From contig JAYKAV010002928.1 of NCBI GenBank assembly GCA_035582835.1, positions 66,175 through 130,174 on the forward strand: 64,000 nucleotides of DNA. Direction: 5' to 3'. This document shows positions 57,026 through 64,000 of this stretch, one piece after another. Source of the stretch: Phoebastria nigripes (taxonomy: Eukaryota > Chordata > Aves > Procellariiformes > Diomedeidae). The translations under genes were made by a program, and so were the position numbers. The stretch's first letter is position 1. Every line of letters begins with the position of its first letter. The notes under the pieces are model-generated. The model ran no database searches. It saw only the letters and a program-made list of their open reading frames with translations, and was not told where the DNA came from.

Positions 57026-60000
57026 AAACTTTAGCTCAAGGTTCTATTTTGAGATTGAGAAAACCTCAGCTGGACATGAGCAACACACAGGAATCAATTC
57101 AGTAGAGTGAGTTGGGTAACTTCAGCAAAGTTGGAAGACTTCAGTTTTCAATGAGCACAATACAGGAAACCCCCTGACAGAAACATCTCCTGCCCTCTGC
57201 CGATTTGGCTAACACAGCATGAAGGAGGCTCCTCTTCACACCTGCAGTCTCAAAGTCTGCACCTCAAATCCCACTCAGTCCTGACCTCCTGGCAACTGAA
57301 GAGAGACCTGAGAAGTCAAGAAAGATTTGAGCTCTTAAGTAGATTATATGCTTTCCAAATCATAGTATAAAGGCTCTGAATTGGGAAGAAATGGGAGAAC
57401 TGATCGCAACAGGTCTTGACAGCCAGTGTTTATTGTTCCTTTAACTCAAGAGCATTTGGGGAAGAAAGATCAACTTTCTTTCCTCAATCTAGAATCAGGG
57501 AAAAGAAAAATCCTCAAAAACTATGCTCCTGGCCTTCCTGGTCTGGAAGAAAAGAGAATATGCAGGTGGCTCACAAAACAATAAAGTAACGAGCAAAATC
57601 CAGCAGTGGCTACATCTCTACAGATAAATAAAACAGGGCCAGGAAACAAGCTTAGGCATGGGATCACTGGTCATTCACACTGCTTATTCCTTTGCAGCCG
57701 CCCTGGGACAGTGCTGGCCCTGTCAAGAACCACAGGGGAGGAGGTCACCAGGGACTGTTCCCAATGGGCAGCATGGAAAATGTGACATCAAGTTAGTCTC
57801 CACTTACCTTAGAGGCCTCGCACCCTCAAGAACCCCTTCAAGGCCTCATCCCACAACCCAGGGGTGTCCTATGTATGCTCCCAGTATTGTGTTACGAAAA
57901 CACCACTCTGGCAGGCTTCAGCGTAGCCACTGACGTTCTTACAGACACAGGGGCACAGCCCCAGGCTCAACAANCTGCTAGGCCCAGTGCTGCACAGCAT
58001 GGATGGGTTCAGTGGGTGTCATTTGTCCTTGCAATCTGAGAACAGCCCTCAGCCCTGTTTTATTTTACTGTTTAAGACATAACCAGTATTTTCCCCAAAA
58101 AGGATCACTCCACAACAGGGTAAGATGTTGTATGTCCAGCTCCTCAGTGACTGTGATATAAACCTCAGGTATAAAGAAGGTGTCTGGAAAACAATGAAAC
58201 ATCAGTGAAAGCAATCCCAGGAAAGACTGAAGTTGCAGGATGAAAAAGGAAAGGAAAAAAAGCAACTGGAGATGTACTTTCATTTGCTGTGTCTGAACTC
58301 CAGAAGGAGAGCAAAATTAACTAGACAAATGAAGATAGACCAACCAGAGGTCTAAGTCCAGATCTGCATTCAATTCCCTACTCCACCACAGACTTCCTGG
58401 GACAACTTGGTGAAGTCATCTAACCTCATTTAAATTACTAATGAAAATTGAAATCTAGAAGAATAATCTCCCACGGTACTGCCAAAGAAGCTTTTTTCAT
58501 ACTCCAGCAGTAAGGCAACACACTTCAGAAACCTTCCTCAGAACAATTACAAAGATAACAAATTTATTCAAAACAGCTTACAACTTCTAATAAAGCAAAG
58601 CAACACAGAGGTTTGAAAGGAAACTGCTCCAAACCCAAGGCACCTGCCGTAAGCATTGCTGCAGTTTTGCAGGCATTTCCCCATTTACTTATAATCAGAA
58701 TTCAAAACTGGTAGATTTATATGGCATGTCTTCCTTTCATGTGTAATTTTCCTTTGCTTCCTTACTATATTTTTCTTGACAGCTCCCCATTTTGATTGGC
58801 AGTACAAGAAAATGCAGTAAAATAAAATTTACTTCAGAAAGGTAAGAGATTTTTCTCAGCAATACTGATCAGAGCTAGATGCTAAAGGCCACAAGCACCG
58901 CTCACCTTAGTGATGAGAGGAAAAAAATAAAAATGACACAACTCTAATAATTTGAGGTGATATTTAAGCAGTAACCCTTGCACATTTTTAAAAGTTTATG
59001 CATAGCAATTTGTATTTTTTTGTTTCAGGCTTTGCTCCTCACTATGAGATACTTCATAGATTATATCTTTTTATAACCAAGTACTTAAATAATTTTTTTA
59101 AAATACCCAATAAACCCCCAAAAACCTATCCTGCCTCTACTACAGTGGCTGATGCTCAGTACCCAACACTGAATTGAGCAAAGCGCAGCAGGTATGCCAA
59201 AAACCCCACGAACACGCCCATTAACATGTCCTTCCTCCCTGGTAGGAGCATATGAAGCAGAACTTTACTGCAGAAGAATTAATAAGGCCTGGAAAAAAGT
59301 ATAGTCACAAAGAAGAGTGGAAGTATTATTAATTCACAATTATGGCATTAATTTATTTATATTTGTAAATATAACCTTAAAAAAATAAAATACTTCATTT
59401 AAGACTGAAATTTAAGTAACTTCATTAGGATGTTGATTTATGAGGTTCAATGATAAACTTTTCTGGCATTCTTATTATTTAAAAGGAAGAAAAAACCCTA
59501 AAATATCCAACCAAAACCCCCACTCCCTCCCCAAACCAAAAAAACCACACAAGCAGAGTGTGTGGAAAAAGAAAGGAGAATAGTGGGAGAAAAAACAAAA
59601 AGGCAACCAGAACAACAATGTTCCTTCCTTATGCCTTAGTAGACATAAGGCTCCTAAACTCCTTTAGAAGACTAACATTACCANTTGCTTTTTACTGCTT
59701 AAAAGCCAAACAAACATTATATCCCTGTAGCTGATGAAGAGGCAGTTTTAGGTCTCCCACTACATAATATGAAAAAAGTCAAGACAATTATGTAAACAAC
59801 TTAGTTATGATTAAATGCATTACAGAAAATAAACACTGTGAAAGCAATATGCTAAAACTAAGAGTTACAAGAAAGAAAAGAGTTCTGGAACAAAGAAAAG
59901 AGATCATAATATGCTGGTCATTTAAAAGGCATTGCTTAATTTGGGATTTTTTGTGTTGCAGTTTTAAGAGGTTAAGAGACTCACAGTGTTCAGAAACACT

Positions 60001-60424
60001 AAAATAGAGAAGTGGTAGCTCCTAATACTAAAACATTTTAAATTCAGAGCAGTGGAGCAGGTAAACTCTAATCCACAAGAGTTTGGGAATAATAAAGTAG
60101 CATAATGAATAAAGGCAACACAGAAATATATTCTGCTAAACAATTAAACTTACGGATTATACTGAAATGAAGATAATCAACTGTCACAAGCGTAAGCTAT
60201 TGCTAAAACTTTTCACTTAACGGATGAGAGATTACCCAATAAGAATTTTTATTTTTTAGACCAAACTGAATACGCAGGCTTTTTAAAAAGTTTCTTTCAT
60301 GCCTCTTTTCACACCCATATATGAATCTCAATTGCTAAAATCATCTTCCTGCTCTATAAGCATATAAGCTTTGGCATACAGTTTGAAACCAAAGTACATT
60401 CCCCACAAGATGCCGAAGTCTTAC

Positions 60425-60534
60425 CAAATCAGCACCAGCTTGAAGCAACACATCTGCAACATCAGTATGTCCATTTTCACAGGCATAGGTCAAAGCTGTA
60501 TCTCCTGTTGCTGTGGTGGCATGAACATTAGCTC
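60425..60534 (-). CDS. ANKHD1: ANKHD1 exon E3 (ankyrin repeat)
   Basis: A 110-nt exon, phase 1 to 0. It encodes ANVHATTATGDTALTYACEN followed by GHTDVADVLLQAGADL. The last codon TTG ends exactly at the donor GTAAGAC. This junction is where short mammalian ANKHD1 isoforms leave the long form. The intron that follows is 10 kb and holds candidate alternative exons (see 54218-54328). Confidence 0.96.
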
Positions 60535-62003
60535 CTAGAAACACAACATTAGTTTTTTTCTTATTGGATGTCTCCTTATCAAGTATTTCATATCAGATAA
60601 ACACAAAAATCAAGGCACTTTATCTGTGACAACAACTATATCCTACTGACCAACAGCTTCCACAGCCCAAGGGCATTGCTCTCATGGTAAAAATTGCTCT
60701 CATAGTAAAAATACTCTGAGGAGAGGGGATAAGCCAAGGCTTGGAAAAGGCATGACTGGCAACCTAAGCACTTAAACCTATATGCTCACTTATTCCTACA
60801 TTCCCTCTACAGCAATGAAGATTTCAGTTGTTACAACAAATAGAAGTGAATCCAGACAGTTGTCTAGACTATCCATTTGACAGGGAGCTGCATGCCAAGG
60901 AAAACCAGACAAAATACATGTTATTGAATTACTATTAATACTACAAGACCATACACTTCTACAAATTTCACTTCTTCCCTGCTCTTTAAAATCATTTGCT
61001 TTAAAACCATTTTGCTGAAATAATTTGACTAGCTTCATATATGCCAGCTACATGAAAACTATGGATGATTCTTTCTATGTAATGCATTATTCTTCAAAAA
61101 AAAAAAAATGCCAATGTGATTAGCCATTTTCTTATTTTCAAGGTGTGAGATATATTTAGAGACTCCCTGATGCCAAAATAAGGCTCCTCAATTAACTTTC
61201 TACATTATCAGAAGTGAAGTGCAAGCAGCATTCCAAGTGAGCTGGTGACGGGTGTCACATGCTAGTATCACTGCACAAAGAGACACAGTTGTTACTGTCC
61301 CTCGATGAGCAGGGAGCATTACTTTCTAGAATTACAAATCCAGACAATTTTATGCTTATTCTTAGAAAAGAGCATACAAATAAATCACCTCCCATAACAA
61401 GGAAGATTTCCAAAATGCAGCTCCTTTTTATTTATTATTTTAAGCAGTATTACTACACTTTAGTCTCTACCAACTTTAAACTGACAGATGAACATTGAAG
61501 TGTCATTTCCCCCCAACTCCAGCAAGATTTTATTTTTACTACTGTATAATGTAGTAGTAAAACTCATTAATCACAGAAATTCAGCACATGCCAGAATCTG
61601 TCTTGCACGCTATTTCCCAGTGCACAATTCCTAAAGTACTGGTTATTCAGCGAGACTGACTGCCAATCACCAGGCTCAGTCAAAGCAGGAGTAGCATATA
61701 AAACCAAGCATTATCTCTATTAACATTTTGTCCTAAATGCAGTTATCTGGAAACAATGTTCCTAATGAACATCGATGTTTTTTAAATATGCAACAGAATC
61801 TAGTGCTCCATGAGGCACTTTCCTCTGTTAACAGTATCAAACAATATTAAGGTGTGACATGCTTTTTTTCTTCTTGCTAAGGTATCTGAGAATATAGTTT
61901 CTTGTTACAACACTGCCACCATCAAGCCCAGGTATCTTCTAAATCATATAGAACATCAAGTCTATAATATCTGTGGGCTAGATAATTTGCACTGTACACA
62001 TAC
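60535..62003. other. ANKHD1 intron E2-E3
   Basis: Ordinary A/T-rich intron. Contains a 12-nt A-run near 61098. No exon or element found. Confidence 0.7.
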
Positions 62004-62195
62004 CTGCTGCCAGCAAGTATTTCACCAATTCAAGATGACCCTCTTGAGCAGCTTCCATCAAAGGTGTTGAGCAACCAAGTTCTATATCAGCTCCTGCCTT
62101 AATAAGGAAGTCAGCTACTTCAGAAAACCCTCCACAACATGCCAGAGTAAGAGCCGTTTCCTGCGTTTCTTCTGTCTGTGCATTTATATTTGCCC
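62004..62195 (-). CDS. ANKHD1: ANKHD1 exon E2 (ankyrin repeats)
   Basis: A 192-nt exon, phase 1 to 1, encoding ANINAQTEETQETALTLACC and then STPLMEAAQEGHLELVKYLL. The ankyrin consensus TALTLACxxGH / TPLMEAAxxGH is clear in both repeats. Splice sites are TTTCCTAG before GGGCAAAT and GCAGCAG/GTATGT. As a symmetric exon it could be skipped without a frame change, but this would remove about two repeats. Confidence 0.96.
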
Positions 62196-62418
62196 CTAGG
62201 AAACAAAATAGCTGTTATTTTAACTGACCAGACACAGGGTAGGAAGGTGAATGCTCATCACCTCCACAGTTTGGGTGTTTTAGCTTTGCTCTGTAGTTAC
62301 AGCAATGAGCAGTGACAGCCACATGCTACATCAGAGGAATTTGCACAGAATACCTAATGGCAAACGGACAACACTGCATTCTTCACAACGAACGCTCAAG
62401 AAATGACAGTGATCTCAC

Positions 62419-62656
62419 CTTGTGCCAGTAGCAAGGCTACCATCTCTTCATGGCCTTCCCGGGCAGCTTCCATTAGAGGAGTATAACCTTCATCATTAAC
62501 TTCCTCCAGGTTAGCTCCCCTTTCGATCAGAAGAGCTGCTAACTCCACATGTCCACCACAAGCAGCCAGAGTGAGTGGAGATTCAAATGAATCTGCAGGC
62601 ATATTCACTTGAGCACCACTATCTAAAAGCAAGCGTGCCACTTCCACATGTCCATC
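62419..62656 (-). CDS. ANKHD1: ANKHD1 exon E1 (ankyrin repeats)
   Basis: First ANKHD1 exon in the window, starting in phase 0 with DGHVEVARLLLDSG and ending MVALLLAQ+G in phase 1. It holds ankyrin helices of the TPLMEAAREGH type: two full repeat cores (ESPLTLAACGGHVELAALL and YTPLMEAAREGHEEMVALL). The acceptor is TTGTAG before GATGGACATG; the donor is AAG/GTGAGA. The residues match the mammalian protein almost exactly. The previous exon, expected to end in the residues before DGHVEV, is not in the remaining 1.3 kb of the window. Confidence 0.96.
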
Positions 62657-64000
62657 CTACAAAACAAAGGTGAACACAAAAATGAGAAACAGTTGAAGTC
62701 ACTTGATGCTGTAGTTGCAACCACTATCATACTAGGTCTAAAAATGATCCTAAAAAGACAGGGTCTTTTTACTTATGATGGTTCAATTTATGACATAGTT
62801 ATGGTAATACTTGGATTAAACTGACATTTAGGTTTCCACCTACATCTAAGTTAGGTTTAAATGCATGAGGAAAAAAGAGCTAGATGTATGTTGGGTTTTT
62901 TGTCTTTCTTGGGGGAGTAGGGAAAGAGTTATGGGATAAGACTTTCTTAAATATCCAGCAAAATACCTGGGACACAAAAGTAATAGAGATAGCAAACAAG
63001 TACCATAAGTAATAAACCCACTCCATGACTAAACCCCAAAACAAGCATCACAAAAAAGATTTTCTTTTTCTTTCTAGTTGATTCATGGCTTCTACAGACA
63101 AAAAAAGCTCCAAGTGGCAGTTTCTAGATCCTGGGAAAGATACCTGCAGAGAAACTGAAGTGGGTTACAATGAGGTAGGTAACAGGAGGAGAGAAGACTC
63201 AAATAAATCTTAAAGGAGACTGAAAAGTGCCTTGGAATGAAACGATCTTTGCCATAGAGGGAAGAGAATTAGGATTGCCAGAGCAGGCTGTTTGAGCCCT
63301 TACCAACCAAAGCATATAAATGCAGCTGTCAGCTTCTCAAGAAACTATTACTAAACTCCTCAAAGTTACTTGAGATAGACCAAGTACCAAAAATCCATGT
63401 TTCACCTAAGGTGCGATTTGTAGAGAGCCACAATACCTCTGAAAACAGGAAAACGTAAAGAAGTTTTGGCATTAGAAAAGAAGAAACACTCACATGGTTT
63501 CTCCCTGCTACATAACTTAAGAAACTGGGACCCAAACTTGTGGAACAATTTGGAGAAGAGATCTTGGAAAACAGAAACAGACTACAAACTACACCTAACG
63601 AAGGGGGAAGGCTCAAGTCATGCAAAGAGTGCTCAGTGAGATACAGAAGGTCTGAGGGTCTAATCAGATGACATTTCATACTAGACCTTTCTTCAGCATA
63701 CACAATTAATAGGATAACTTAAGGATGGAAAGGGAACTCCATGTAAGAGACTTGGATCGAGGCATGCTCTTTGTATCTCTCAGTGGAGAGAAAAACCACT
63801 TATTGCCTTGCATACTGCAGGTGCATAGCTATTAGGTGCATCATCTTGGTCACTCCATTTGCCATCCAAAGAAATATGGGGTTCTTCCAGAAGGAGTAAG
63901 CTGTTAGCCAGCTTTGATGATTTAGAGCCCTGTGTCCTGACACAGGGAATTGACAGTTAAGCTGGATTAATTCTTTAAATTAGCCCCAACACATACTGAC
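62657..64000. other. ANKHD1 intron upstream of E1 (part)
   Basis: A/T-rich intron reaching the window edge. I looked for the preceding ankyrin exon (TALMEACM) and did not find it. No other support for a gene. Confidence 0.7.

Larger units (their letters stand above)
50410..60424. other. ANKHD1 intron E3-E4 (10 kb)
   Basis: Largest intron here. Holds the alternative terminal exon (54218-54328), other exon-like pieces (53066-53098, 55513-55568, 55842-55910), the CR1 fragment, T-runs near 51822 and 52851, and an A/C-rich tract near 59490-59560. The rest looks neutral. Confidence 0.7.
2188..62656 (-). other. ANKHD1: ANKHD1 gene (3' part, 27 exons)
   Basis: This is the locus of a large cytoplasmic and nuclear scaffold, the vertebrate orthologue of Drosophila Mask. 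Known roles of the family are RNA binding through the KH domain, receptor tyrosine kinase/SHP2 signalling and Hippo (YAP/Yorkie) coactivation. Visible 27 exons total 6438 nt of coding sequence, open throughout with matching phases, so the copy looks functional. Domain order in window residue numbers: ankyrin repeats 1-300, linker and coiled coil 335-582, ankyrin repeats about 630-970, Lys/Glu-rich 1021-1078, KH about 1280-1350, disordered Ser/Pro tail to 2145. ANKHD1 rather than its paralogue ANKRD17 because the protein ends WPGTWAPHIGNMHLKYVN (ANKRD17 differs as I recall it) and EIF4EBP3 follows. The human protein is about 2540 residues, so roughly 400 N-terminal residues are outside the window. 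Confidence 0.97.

Noticed and set aside
57808..57960. Exon ending AAG/GTAAGTGG on the minus strand
   Set aside because: All three frames hit stops close upstream and no acceptor rescues them.
2188..62656. Host gene being ANKRD17 rather than ANKHD1
   Set aside because: The two paralogues share ankyrin and KH domains, but the tail blocks (SSVRKQLFACVPKTS, NHPMHQQLSDPGTFSQHQ, the end NMHLKYVN) and the adjacent 4E-BP exon fit ANKHD1.

Overview
The window is nuclear DNA from a vertebrate, almost certainly a bird. The introns carry an avian-type CR1 retroposon end (56827-57025), and the gene content matches the vertebrate ANKHD1-EIF4EBP3 neighbourhood. Most of the window is a single gene on the minus strand, ANKHD1 (MASK1, ankyrin repeat and KH domain protein 1). 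I resolved 27 consecutive coding exons between 62656 and 2630. All have canonical GT/AG borders, and the phases agree at every junction. Together they give an intact C-terminal 2145 residues plus stop. The 5' exons, roughly the first 400 residues, lie beyond the right edge.

Right to left (5' to 3' of the gene): exons at 62.7-60.4 kb and 50.4-49.2 kb encode the end of the first ankyrin block. 48.5 kb and 38.8-38.0 kb encode a linker and a coiled coil. 30.8-22.8 kb encode the second ankyrin block and the helical segment after it. 21.7-17.9 kb encode a Lys/Glu-rich region and a disordered region. 14.6-14.1 kb encode the KH domain. 14.1-2.6 kb encode the long Ser/Pro-rich tail and the ANKHD1-specific C-terminus. 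The polyadenylation signal is at 2206-2211.

About 1.2 kb past that signal, on the same strand, is coding exon 1 of EIF4EBP3 (907-1015 or 907-1024). The rest of that gene is off the left edge. This is the tandem arrangement from which mammals make the ANKHD1-EIF4EBP3 (MASK-BP3) readthrough mRNA. The donor phases here (0 for ANKHD1, 1 for EIF4EBP3) imply that a fusion would read EIF4EBP3 exon 2 in another frame.

The most interesting content is small and intronic. A 10 kb intron inside the first ankyrin block carries an alternative terminal exon for a short ANKHD1 isoform, plus neighbouring exon-like segments. An in-frame 78-nt cassette with a NAGNAG acceptor lies upstream of the KH exon. A possible internal first exon would give a second-ankyrin-block isoform. 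There is also a duplicated 69-bp hairpin element and a 19-bp perfect GC-rich inverted repeat just upstream of the EIF4EBP3 start codon. The rest is ordinary intron with low-complexity tracts. I saw no tRNA, rRNA, CRISPR array or intact mobile element.
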